Virus record (IMG/VR): IMGVR_UViG_3300011113_000522
Span: 1 to 61,140 of that record
DNA: 61,140 bases
Source of the DNA: a virus
Reading direction: 5' to 3' (one strand)
The notes below the pieces were generated by a model that was given only the letters and a program-made list of their open reading frames with translations, ran no database searches and was not told where the DNA came from. This document shows positions 25,501 to 33,386 of this stretch, in pieces. A program made the translations under genes and the position numbers. Positions within the stretch are counted from its first letter, which is position 1. Every line of letters starts with the position of its first letter.

Positions 25501-26094
25501 AGTTCATTTGCAACTACAATTACAGATCCAGCTCCAACTGCATCTGGTGATTATTTACAATATTTAGGTGCAATTGATGGAGCGATCTTATCTCTTAGTG
25601 CAGAAGATGATGATCAATGGCAAATGTATTTAACGGCATCAACAGCTGATAAATATGATGGTGTTATATATTCACATCAATATTTAGTAAGATCTGGCAG
25701 CACATATATAACGGCATCAACGCCATATTGGATTAGTGAAGCAATTTCTCCGATTTATATTACTAGTACATATTCTGAATTTAAATTGATTGATGCAATT
25801 GCAATAACATCATCAGGAGTAATTGGTTCATATGGTAGCGGTACTTATGGCTCTAGTTCGTATGCTTTAGCATTAAGTAAAAAGTTTACTGGCAGCTTTG
25901 CAGAGTTTCAAGATTATTTACCAAAAGGTATTGAAAACCAACGGTATGCAGGAGCAAAACTTACTTCACCAGACTTCAATATAAACTCAACTCAAACTGT
26001 TGATGGCGGTCCTGTTGTAGAATGGAGAACAGCAAATCCAAATCAATTGATATATCAAAATAACGGCGAACAAGGTAGTTTTGTTTTAGTATAG
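22522..26094 (+). CDS. Large baseplate protein, gp7-like in size and position
   Basis: 1190 residues, the largest gene here. It follows gp6 and two small structural genes, as T4 gp7 (about 1030 residues) follows gp6. Residues about 610-760 resemble a LamG/concanavalin-like beta sandwich (VELRFRPDNIETN..; STVLRTNGTNLDLITKKS; RFIGQLQELRFWSSSLSD), a carbohydrate- or protein-binding fold. Ser/Thr-rich segments elsewhere fit an extended virion protein. gp7 equivalence is inferred from order and size only. Confidence 0.65.
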   Translation: MLTQYKNIDQIKLATKSISGDRLGQSKTEFASYDSNESTYFNLDIINVTNDNRIEFHVYSGTSWLTGNHKIQFQTKIPQFRDINTKQLININNGFGIDVYSELEKLKLTTGNFRIAINFFKNLIGSYELQHLRIDEISPDRTEIRLRAIDDENPEFLQQITNYIQTVNQTSDQYYKTYLLNFSRNQCVLFVNSVVIGEYLYVKLYEPLPQNITTNFKCWVVEEQKPTYFDNVFIAPQLIEKQFNSLAGPNWQATAVAETSAETDYKTWTNLLGSSVQTSQQIVDAYFSGSLSGMSLNIDYSDLNNFIFYSSATERLLNFKYKLDLLEYYTSQSVAVSQLSGSVATTNVQDFAKLKSSLIGGFDAFEQYLYYQSSSQLTSNQIPHESPSVSQLTGSYITPVPKVNSTRPYTLAAVSSSMFKSWFDGTYASASFYDSLNVNALVYAIPEFIRLDSANVQLNTFVNMLGHHYDILYTYINHMTQINKREENPKLGMPNELLYSVAKQFGWTLTNGNQSQDLWQYVLGTSETGIPLTGSNTVGDPSVSGQNITYAIWRRIVNNLPLLLKSKGTKRSIQALLSCYGIPQSFISINEYGGPRLDRAPIYEKYNFDYALDLSSSAAGTVTVNYSQSINAVELRFRPDNIETNPLIPTTMNLFNIGSNAVTLEFNSGNKGVMKLNGTASGLIELYNDEWVSTVLRTNGTNLDLITKKSKYGKIVAAVSASTTASIAGSGTLTLGGTSSGASRFIGQLQELRFWSSSLSDTAFNNHVKAPGAYNGNSNAYDELVFRLPLNQKINHALTGSLTGIQPKSSTISASFASWTLNTPYDSYEETHYYDAPSLGAGTYDDNKVRIESNRLVGSLDVKTRAERSQFDTAPLDSKKLGVYFSPQTMIDEDIIAQNGFVDLDQYIGDPGETDSKSYPRLIQAAQSYWKKYQNKNDINAFISMFTLFDLSFFRQLEQLLPARADKLTGILIQPNIFERSKDSILPKIERYDSSFATTITDPAPTASGDYLQYLGAIDGAILSLSAEDDDQWQMYLTASTADKYDGVIYSHQYLVRSGSTYITASTPYWISEAISPIYITSTYSEFKLIDAIAITSSGVIGSYGSGTYGSSSYALALSKKFTGSFAEFQDYLPKGIENQRYAGAKLTSPDFNINSTQTVDGGPVVEWRTANPNQLIYQNNGEQGSFVLV

Positions 26095-26109
26095 AAATTT
26101 ATAGATTGT

Positions 26110-26118
26110 ATATTTATA
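26110..26118 (+). promoter_or_regulatory. Late-type motif ATATTTATA
   Basis: ATATTTATATTAAATAAGG, 19 nt before the ATG at 26138, with AAGG as ribosome-binding site. Confidence 0.65.
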
Positions 26119-26137
26119 TTAAATAAGGTAAAAACAT

Positions 26138-26788
26138 ATGGGATATTTAGATAACTCAAGCGTAACAGTTGACGCAATTTTAACATTAAAAGGTCGAGAA
26201 CTTTTAGCTCGAGGAGGCAATGCTTTTAACATCACACAATTTGCAGTAGGAGATGATGAAATTGATTATTCATTATGGAATCCGGATCATCCATTAGGAA
26301 CTGCTTATTATGGAACTATCATTGAAAATATGCCAATCGTAGAAGCAGTTGCCGATGAAACTCAGGCGCTTAAATACAAACTAATTACATTGCCAAAACA
26401 AACAACTAATATACCAGTTGTAACAGTAGGAAATACCGCAATTACATTAGCAGCGCCAGGCGATTCTACAATTATTGCTCCAAATACAAGCAACTTTAAA
26501 GGTGGTAATGCAACTTTAGGTTATACAGCAATTTTGTCAGACTCAAGCGTAGCCGATATTCAAGTAACAAGAGCATTGCAAAATTCAGTACTTCCGACTA
26601 CTCCTCGTTTTATCGGCGATAATGAAGATGCACAAAGCATTGCAGTAGCAGGATTTGAATTCCGAGTTGTTGCTAAAACTCAATTGATTTCAGATAAAAC
26701 TGCAACTATAACAGTGATTGCAAATGAAACTGGTGGCAGTGTTACTATTAATTTAACCGTTAAAAAAGCAACTACTGCAACAATATAA
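26138..26788 (+). CDS. Tail/baseplate structural protein
   Basis: 216 residues. The N-terminus MGYLDNSSVTVDAILTLKGRELLARGGNAFNITQFAVGDDEIDY is a recurrent feature of structural proteins in T4-like phages, where it seems to be an assembly domain. The C-terminal half (about 105-216) is an Ig-like beta domain (TATITVIANETGGSVTINLTV). Followed directly by the next structural gene. Confidence 0.75.
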   Translation: MGYLDNSSVTVDAILTLKGRELLARGGNAFNITQFAVGDDEIDYSLWNPDHPLGTAYYGTIIENMPIVEAVADETQALKYKLITLPKQTTNIPVVTVGNTAITLAAPGDSTIIAPNTSNFKGGNATLGYTAILSDSSVADIQVTRALQNSVLPTTPRFIGDNEDAQSIAVAGFEFRVVAKTQLISDKTATITVIANETGGSVTINLTVKKATTATI

Positions 26789-28060
26789 ATGGAAAACAAT
26801 ATGAAAATGAATGAATTCATTGCACGATTAAAACAACAACCTAGAATCGGCGGAGTACCACTTCGTCCAACGCAAGCAGCCAATCAAACAATTGCAGCTG
26901 CAGGTGTAGTTAATGATCAAGTACGGCAATTAGCACAACAACTTGCAAATCAAATTGTAGCGGAACGCGATCAAGCACAAATTTTAGCTCGTAATGGAAG
27001 AACGTATACAAAATTTGATACGGTTAATGACGTTGTTGCAAATCAAACCGAAATTGTTACTGCAGGTTTATGGAGCGATAATTTAGCAAGTTTGACTACA
27101 TATTTTACAGCATCAGGTCAAACTACGACTCAACGACGTTATTATGTTGATGTATATCAATCAACACCAAGTGCAGATGGAGCCGCTGTACAATTTGCAT
27201 TAGCATTTGGTCATGCATTGGGTAGCGGGTCTGATTCTCAAGGACAACTTAACGATTCTCCAAGTAAAGCAGTTTATTCACAATATCGACAACTTTTACT
27301 TGCTCCAACTGATACGCGCTTTACAACAGCAGGATCGGGTAGTACAGATTATGTATATGTTGTTAACTTTAAACGTAATCGAATGAAAGAACGTTTAGAT
27401 CCAGGAAATTGGGAAATTCCATTGAAACCAATTTCATCTCGTGCAACTAATGCAACTGGCTCTGTTGTTACTGGGTCTGGAGCAATTATACAACTTATTG
27501 ATGATTCTTCGATTGCATCTGCAACCACAGGTCAATCAGGTAAAGTTTATAACATCGTTTCTGGTTCAATTAATTCGGGAGTTTATAATTCAACGGCGCC
27601 AGTATATTACGGATTAGCATATCCTGATTATGGTACTTTGATTTTAGATGGTAAGATGCTTGATCAAAAATTAGGTTTTGCAACTAATACAGGTTCTAGT
27701 TCAGAAGGAAATAATCATTTTGTATTATATCATTCTATTTCAGGCTCAGCTAAATTTACCGATCCTGCTACATCTGATCCATATGGATTTATTGCACGTA
27801 ATTCTGAAAAAGTAACAAGTACGCATTATTTTGTGAGAATTAAAAATGCAGAATATAACTTTTCAAACAACCCATCATATGTTTCAGGAAGCGTTGGCCA
27901 AATTGCACAATCAACATTTATTGGCGATCCTAAAACGTATATTACAACGGTTGGATTGTATAATGATAGTCAAGAATTATTAGCAGTTGCAAAACTTTCT
28001 AAACCTTTATTGAAATCATTTCAACGAGAAGCTCTCATACGAGTTAAATTAGATTTCTAA
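26789..28060 (+). CDS. Tail/baseplate structural protein
   Basis: 423 residues. A helical N-terminal region (about 1-75), then beta-rich domains, and a C-terminal module ITTVGLYNDSQELLAVAKLSKPLLKSF..IRVKLDF that recurs in the next gene (ITTIGLYNDFGELLAIGKLAQPIKK) and in other T4-like phage virion proteins. The shared ending suggests a common attachment site. ATG follows the preceding stop immediately. A terminator-promoter hairpin lies downstream. Confidence 0.72.
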   Translation: MENNMKMNEFIARLKQQPRIGGVPLRPTQAANQTIAAAGVVNDQVRQLAQQLANQIVAERDQAQILARNGRTYTKFDTVNDVVANQTEIVTAGLWSDNLASLTTYFTASGQTTTQRRYYVDVYQSTPSADGAAVQFALAFGHALGSGSDSQGQLNDSPSKAVYSQYRQLLLAPTDTRFTTAGSGSTDYVYVVNFKRNRMKERLDPGNWEIPLKPISSRATNATGSVVTGSGAIIQLIDDSSIASATTGQSGKVYNIVSGSINSGVYNSTAPVYYGLAYPDYGTLILDGKMLDQKLGFATNTGSSSEGNNHFVLYHSISGSAKFTDPATSDPYGFIARNSEKVTSTHYFVRIKNAEYNFSNNPSYVSGSVGQIAQSTFIGDPKTYITTVGLYNDSQELLAVAKLSKPLLKSFQREALIRVKLDF

Positions 28061-28078
28061 AATTGACATTGATTTAAG

Positions 28079-28114
28079 CCCTGTTATATTTATATTAAAT
28101 GTAGCAGGGTTTTT
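28079..28114 (+). terminator. Terminator hairpin whose loop holds a late motif
   Basis: CCCTGTTA (28079-28086) pairs with TAGCAGGG (28102-28109; one G-U pair) and is followed by TTTTT. The loop contains ATATTTATATTAAA, the late-type motif for the next gene. One element thus ends one transcript and begins the next. Confidence 0.7.
28086..28094 (+). promoter_or_regulatory. Late-type motif ATATTTATA
   Basis: Core lies in the loop of the 28079-28114 hairpin, 26 nt before the ATG at 28121. Confidence 0.65.
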
Positions 28115-28120
28115 ACTATA

Positions 28121-29701
28121 ATGACACTAAAGAAAATAAATCAAACAGAAGATCCATACGTAGGCGCATATCCGTCGGTATTTAAAAAAATTGATACGTC
28201 TGATGTAAAGATCAATCCATTTCCTGCATATAAATCTTGGACTTTTTATTCGGGTAGCGTAACTTCAAGTGTGTTGCCATTGCAGGGAATATATTCTGAT
28301 GTTAATGTTTTACCTGCATTAGGAAGTGAATTAACATACAACGATGCAAAGAACATAGATAATAGTTTGCAAAGCGTTACGTATTTTTCTGTAAATCATT
28401 TGTATTATAAAAATAAATTAGAACCTTTGAAAACATATGGTCCTACTGATTTAACTAAAACAAAAAAAGCATTATATCAAACTGCATCGATATTGTCTAT
28501 TCCTCAAGTGCGAATAGGCGAAGGCATAAAACCTGCATCATTTTCTTTTACATCTTCAGTATCTGGTTCATTTTCGAGCGATCGATATGGAAATATTATA
28601 GATTCTGCATTTAATACTGCATCAATTGTTACGGATGTAAAATGGTATGAAGGTTTCAATGAGTATTTTGATACATCTAGAATTACATATACATCTGCAG
28701 GCGTAACATATGTACCTGGCATCGTTACAACAACCGGACAACAACGTGCTTTAGGATTAGCAGCATATTTTTCTGGTTCTGGTTATATTGAATCTGCATT
28801 ACCAGGTTTATATGACCGAGATCATGATTATGCAGTTTCATTTTTTATTAGTGGTACAAATTCAACATCTGCTAATCAATTAATTGCAACAAAAGCATCA
28901 CAAAGCACTACACCTACATATCCATTTCGAATAGAATTAAGTGGTAGCAATCAATTAATTTTTACAACTGCAGGTAGTGATAGATTTAAAACTTTTATTA
29001 CATCGTCAGCCGTTGTAACATCGAGTTGGACTCATGTAGTTTGTCAAAAATCAGGTAGCAGTATGCAAATGTATATAAATGGTACTTTGCAATCATCTAC
29101 TACAACTCCGTTATTTGTAATTCCTACATCTCCATTATCTGCATCTGCTAGGATTGACAATCGCGACACGTTAAAAATAGGCGGTTTTAGCACCAATAGT
29201 TTAAATCTACAAGGATATCTAGATGAAGTTAGAATCTTTAATAAGTCTCTAACCGCATCGCAGATAAGTGCGTTATCTAACCGTACGGAAGGCGGCACTG
29301 CATTACAAACGCAATATGTAGGAAATGTTTTTAGTAAACATGGCATTGTTGTGTTTTCATCTGCAGATTATCGAATCAATGATATGATTAAAACGCCATT
29401 TACTGCATCGTATCGTAGTACGGTTACCATACATGAATTAAATGTTGTGACTCGTTTAGATTCCGGAGACTTTAATATGTCTACCAATATTTCATTAACA
29501 GCTGATGATGATTCAACATATCGTACGTTTGCAACGAGTAGTGCATTTTCTCCGTATATTACAACAATTGGTTTATATAATGATTTCGGAGAATTGTTAG
29601 CAATAGGAAAATTAGCTCAGCCTATTAAAAAACGCAGCGATGTTGATATGAATTTTGTAATTCGTTTAGATTTAGATAAAAATATAACATTTAAAGGATA
29701 A
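28121..29701 (+). CDS. Tail structural protein with LamG-like domain
   Basis: 526 residues. Residues about 205-390 form a LamG/concanavalin-like module: YFSGSGYIESALPGLYDRDHDYAVSFF, SSWTHVVCQKSGSSMQMYING and LQGYLDEVRIFNKSLTASQI are characteristic strands. Such modules bind sugars, so receptor contact is plausible. The C-terminus shares the GLYND-ELLAIGKL module with the upstream gene. Probably an adhesin-like baseplate component. Confidence 0.72.
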   Translation: MTLKKINQTEDPYVGAYPSVFKKIDTSDVKINPFPAYKSWTFYSGSVTSSVLPLQGIYSDVNVLPALGSELTYNDAKNIDNSLQSVTYFSVNHLYYKNKLEPLKTYGPTDLTKTKKALYQTASILSIPQVRIGEGIKPASFSFTSSVSGSFSSDRYGNIIDSAFNTASIVTDVKWYEGFNEYFDTSRITYTSAGVTYVPGIVTTTGQQRALGLAAYFSGSGYIESALPGLYDRDHDYAVSFFISGTNSTSANQLIATKASQSTTPTYPFRIELSGSNQLIFTTAGSDRFKTFITSSAVVTSSWTHVVCQKSGSSMQMYINGTLQSSTTTPLFVIPTSPLSASARIDNRDTLKIGGFSTNSLNLQGYLDEVRIFNKSLTASQISALSNRTEGGTALQTQYVGNVFSKHGIVVFSSADYRINDMIKTPFTASYRSTVTIHELNVVTRLDSGDFNMSTNISLTADDDSTYRTFATSSAFSPYITTIGLYNDFGELLAIGKLAQPIKKRSDVDMNFVIRLDLDKNITFKG

Positions 29702-29702
29702 C

Positions 29703-30245
29703 ATGATACGACTTAAAACATTGATTCGAGAAATGACTGGAAGTGATTTGAAACGTATCTTACAAAAAATTAAAAATAAACAATTTAAACTTTTCGGCCA
29801 AGGCGATAACGGCCGAGTTTATGAAATTGATGGCGAAGATAAATTGTTTAAAATAACCACCGAATCAGAAGAATATCGAGTAGCTGAAAAAATTGTTGAT
29901 CGATATACACAATTTACAACGTTTATTCCAGTATATTATGTCGATGGTAATAACATGTACATTATGGCAAATGCTGATCGATTGTCTCGGAATCAAGAAA
30001 CTGCAATAAATCAATTTATTGCTAGTTATAAAACTTATGCACGCGATCAAGGAGGTGAAGTTTCTATATTTGAATATTTAGATGCCGATGGAGGTCGAAA
30101 TACGGATATACAAGTTGCTAATTTTTTACGAGCTTTGCAACGAGATATTCAAAAAATAGATATTCCTGATCTAGATTTAGATTTAGATTTTAAAACTGAT
30201 AACGTTATGATATGGAATAATAAACTAGTTATGATTGATTGGTAA
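29703..30245 (+). CDS. Minimal protein-kinase-like protein with capsid-targeting-like leader
   Basis: 180 residues. Kinase elements: a glycine-rich loop G-Q-G-D-N-G-R-V (32-39), a following Lys in LFKIT (K50), the catalytic D-F-K-T-D-N (D162, K164, N167; consensus DxKxxN) and the metal-binding Asp in MIDW (D179). The chain ends one residue after that Asp, so the activation segment and most of the C-lobe are absent. The first ten residues (MIRLKTLIRE) resemble the leaders of neighbouring packaged proteins. If packaged, it could phosphorylate host targets at once after ejection, as T4 Alt ADP-ribosylates; this is inference. Confidence 0.7.
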   Translation: MIRLKTLIREMTGSDLKRILQKIKNKQFKLFGQGDNGRVYEIDGEDKLFKITTESEEYRVAEKIVDRYTQFTTFIPVYYVDGNNMYIMANADRLSRNQETAINQFIASYKTYARDQGGEVSIFEYLDADGGRNTDIQVANFLRALQRDIQKIDIPDLDLDLDFKTDNVMIWNNKLVMIDW

Positions 30246-30248
30246 CGT

Positions 30249-30257
30249 ATATTTATA
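30249..30257 (+). promoter_or_regulatory. Late-type motif ATATTTATA
   Basis: ATATTTATATAAAAG, 15 nt before the ATG at 30273, right after the kinase stop. Confidence 0.65.
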
Positions 30258-30272
30258 TAAAAGAATGTAATT

Positions 30273-32618
30273 ATGTCAATGCTTTTAGAAAATCTCATAC
30301 GAACATACTTAATTGAAGGACGTACGGTCGCTAAAATACGCGGTGCATCTGCAAAAGATACTGCAGCAGCTCGTGCTGCAGGAGCGGTATATGCATACAA
30401 TGTTTTAGTTAAAGGGACTAAAAATCAAGATGAAATTATTGATTTAGTTCAAGCGGCAACATTAGCATCTACTGGCGTTGACACAGAAAATAGAATAGCA
30501 GTTGGACAGTCTAGCAAATTTGCACGTGGTGATTATGTTTATGTAATGAGTGACCCATTACCGAAAAAACGACAAATTATCGTTGTAAGAATTTTTAAAT
30601 TAACTGATATTACAAAAAATCATCTCAATTTCACGAATGTTATAGCTAGTTATGAACTTGCTGGAAGTATCGGAGGAGCTGATTTTTTTACTGCAACTAT
30701 GTTTAAACAACTCTTAATTGGCGAAAAACAAGATACAACTCCCGTTGATGATTTAAAAAGTAAAGATTCAGAGGCAAGTGATGTAATTAAACAGGCATCT
30801 GACTTGTTAGCAGGAAATGAACAAGTTACAAATCATGAATTAAAACGTGATGGTATAGTTGTTGGTAAATTCAATGGTACTATAGATAAAAATGGATTAC
30901 CGCTTGAAGGAAAAGCAGAGTTAAATGATGGACAAGTATTTGATGGTAAATTCAAAGATGGTAAATTTATTACTGGTTCTTGCAAGCAAATAATATCTAA
31001 TGGTGATATTTTTGAAGGTGAGTTAACGGATGGTGTACCAACTGCAAATGTTACGCATCATATAACAAAACCGGATGGTAAGTATTATGAAGGTACAGTT
31101 AATTCAAGCTTTTTACCTATTGACGGTAGTGTATATTCATCATCTGCTAAAACCGAAAAGATTGGTGATTTTATATTAGGAGCATGGACTGCAGTTGAAA
31201 AACCTTTATTTACTAATCAACAAATTATTGATGCAACAAACTCATCAAAATATAGTGATGCAACAAAATATTTTCAACAGCTGATGGTTGATAAAATTGG
31301 TACTCAACCTGAAATTGTTTCGTTACTTGCGGATACGGATAATAATATGAGTAATACATATACTAAAGTAAAAAACAACGTTGATGGTAAATGGGGTGAC
31401 AATTCTAAATCATTAACAAAAGATATGCAATTCATATTAGGATTACCAGAAACTGGTATTGTTACTTCTGATTTCATAGATAAAATTGCTAACTTTGACA
31501 AACAAACGGTATCATCTACAGAAACAACAAAAACAGAATCTATATTAAATGTAAAAAATACGTTGTTAGAGCAAATTGATCTAGATTCGATTAGAAAACG
31601 AGCGGCTATTAGAAAAGTTACACCACCGCCGCCGACACCAAAACCTAAACCAACGCCGACACCAAAACCAAAACCTAAACCTAAACCAACGCCGACATCA
31701 TATAAAGATCAATATATTTTACAAAAAGATTATGAACTTCAATACGTCAAAGGTTCAGCTGATAAATTTTTGTCTGCATTAAAAGCTTGGGAGTCTCCTG
31801 CAGGTTATGCAAGTTCAATGGGATGGGGCGAAACACCTAGTACCAGATCGTTTGCGAAACAAAAAATATTTGATCGTAAAACAATTAAAATACCAAAAGG
31901 TACTATAGTATATATACAACCCGGTAAAGTTATTATTAATGTACCAAGTGAAAGTGATACAGGTGGTATTATACCCAATTGGCATTTTGAATTTACATAT
32001 ACGGATAATTTCTTAAGAACAAATTCATATTATAACATATGGAAACAATACGATACCCAACAAAAACAAGAGTGGAAGACTGCAAAAAAGTTAGGAATTC
32101 AAAACGTTAAATTTGCGGAACCAAAATATCAAAATGATAAATTAATCAAATTTTTGAAAACATTGAATCCATTAGTTCAAAACAGAATAAAATTTGAAAA
32201 AGAATTGTCTAAAGAACAAAGAATTCAATTGAATGATGAGTTTAATCGATGCATACAAATTGCGAAAGATTTTTATGAATTATTTGAAAAAAATCCTAAA
32301 AAATATTTTGGTCGTTATAAAGGTTCATCATGGATTCCAGGAGACCAAGATTTACCCGGAGCATTGAACTATTTGCAAGATGCTGTTAGGGATGCATATG
32401 AAGATGAATTTAAATTATTAACAAAATCAAGCAATTTAGATATACAAAATAATGTAAAAAAATTACACGATATATATACTGGCGTACAACAATATATAAT
32501 TGATTTAATTAGAACTAACGGAAATAAACGTTTAATTACAACGTTTAGAATTAAATTAGTTCATCCATATGATTCAAAGAAGAATACTAACGTAACAATT
32601 AAGTTTGATTATTTATGA
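30273..32618 (+). CDS. Multidomain packaged protein with MORN-like repeats
   Basis: 781 residues. Leader MSMLLENLIRTYLIE|G (E15). Residues about 189-291 hold MORN-like repeats (LNDGQVFDGKFKDGKF; SNGDIFEGELTDG; PDGKYYEGTV). A second leader-like site, NTLLE|Q (E433), lies before a Pro/Lys/Thr linker (about 450-476), so the protein may be cut into two parts. The C-terminal region includes NPKKYFGRYKGSSWIPGD (about 672-689), also present in the next gene. No catalytic site recognised. Stop overlaps the next ATG by 4 nt. Role: probably capsid-internal and ejected. Confidence 0.65.
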   Translation: MSMLLENLIRTYLIEGRTVAKIRGASAKDTAAARAAGAVYAYNVLVKGTKNQDEIIDLVQAATLASTGVDTENRIAVGQSSKFARGDYVYVMSDPLPKKRQIIVVRIFKLTDITKNHLNFTNVIASYELAGSIGGADFFTATMFKQLLIGEKQDTTPVDDLKSKDSEASDVIKQASDLLAGNEQVTNHELKRDGIVVGKFNGTIDKNGLPLEGKAELNDGQVFDGKFKDGKFITGSCKQIISNGDIFEGELTDGVPTANVTHHITKPDGKYYEGTVNSSFLPIDGSVYSSSAKTEKIGDFILGAWTAVEKPLFTNQQIIDATNSSKYSDATKYFQQLMVDKIGTQPEIVSLLADTDNNMSNTYTKVKNNVDGKWGDNSKSLTKDMQFILGLPETGIVTSDFIDKIANFDKQTVSSTETTKTESILNVKNTLLEQIDLDSIRKRAAIRKVTPPPPTPKPKPTPTPKPKPKPKPTPTSYKDQYILQKDYELQYVKGSADKFLSALKAWESPAGYASSMGWGETPSTRSFAKQKIFDRKTIKIPKGTIVYIQPGKVIINVPSESDTGGIIPNWHFEFTYTDNFLRTNSYYNIWKQYDTQQKQEWKTAKKLGIQNVKFAEPKYQNDKLIKFLKTLNPLVQNRIKFEKELSKEQRIQLNDEFNRCIQIAKDFYELFEKNPKKYFGRYKGSSWIPGDQDLPGALNYLQDAVRDAYEDEFKLLTKSSNLDIQNNVKKLHDIYTGVQQYIIDLIRTNGNKRLITTFRIKLVHPYDSKKNTNVTIKFDYL

Positions 32619-33382
32619 TACGATTAACGCATTTACTTACAGAACAAACCGACGCTGTTAAGTTTTGTAAAAAAAATATTTTATCTAAACCACAGTTTTC
32701 TAAAGAAAAATGGAGTGAAATTGGCGTATGGGGAAATCGAAATATTGCTGGCACTTCAACAAAATCTCAGCATGCAGTTGGAAATGCTATTGATTGGCAC
32801 GGAGCAAAAGGTGTCGGCGATCCGGTTATGCAAGAATTAGCAGATTATTTAGTAGCAAATCATTCTGTATATTCTGCTGAAAATATAATCTACAATAGGC
32901 GCATTTGGAATTCTCCAAAAGGCTGGCACGTATATAAAGGAGAAAATCCACATATAGATCATGTACATATTGATTTTAAAACTACCGCTAAATTAAAAAA
33001 TAACAATGTTCAAAAAAACAATGACATTGTGCAACAAGCGCTATGGGATATGTATAATAAAACAACAAAAAATCCCGAAAAATATTTTAAACAATATAAA
33101 GGCCAATGGTGGATACCTGGAGATGATAAACCAGAAGCTGCTGCAAAAAAATTAAAAAGTTTATTTTTTAATACGTGGTATGATCGTTTACTTAAAATAT
33201 ATTCATTTGGTACTGCTGAAGATAAAAAAAATATCAATTGGTTAACTAAAGCCGTTAACGATGTAGCAAAGTTAATTGAAACTGGCCAGTCTGGACAAGT
33301 TCCTGTAAAATTTTTAAAATGGAATGCACAAAATCAAACATATAAATTAATCAAGCAAAAGTTCAATTGGACTTATATGTAA
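32615..33382 (+). CDS. M15-like peptidoglycan peptidase, probably packaged
   Basis: 255 residues. Leader MIRLTHLLTE|Q (E10), a likely prohead-protease site. Residues 50-120 hold the metal ligands of the D-Ala-D-Ala peptidase fold: S-x-H53-x2-G-N-A-I-D60 and H113-I-D-H116-V-H118. Such enzymes cut peptidoglycan cross-links or stem peptides. The C-terminal half carries the module NPEKYFKQYKGQWWIPGD (153-170), shared with the upstream MORN protein. It could locally open the wall during DNA entry, replacing the lysozyme domain missing from the gp5-like hub. Packaging is inferred from the leader. Confidence 0.75.
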   Translation: MIRLTHLLTEQTDAVKFCKKNILSKPQFSKEKWSEIGVWGNRNIAGTSTKSQHAVGNAIDWHGAKGVGDPVMQELADYLVANHSVYSAENIIYNRRIWNSPKGWHVYKGENPHIDHVHIDFKTTAKLKNNNVQKNNDIVQQALWDMYNKTTKNPEKYFKQYKGQWWIPGDDKPEAAAKKLKSLFFNTWYDRLLKIYSFGTAEDKKNINWLTKAVNDVAKLIETGQSGQVPVKFLKWNAQNQTYKLIKQKFNWTYM

Positions 33383-33386
33383 AGTT

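Noticed and set aside
26789-28060. Considered as tail sheath protein
   Set aside because: No sheath-like domain pattern; its C-terminal module is shared with a LamG-containing tail protein, and size alone is not evidence.
29703-30245. Kinase-like gene considered a pseudogene truncated at its 3' end
   Set aside because: All catalytic residues kept, compact stop followed at once by the next gene's promoter motif, no remnant of a C-lobe in any frame downstream.
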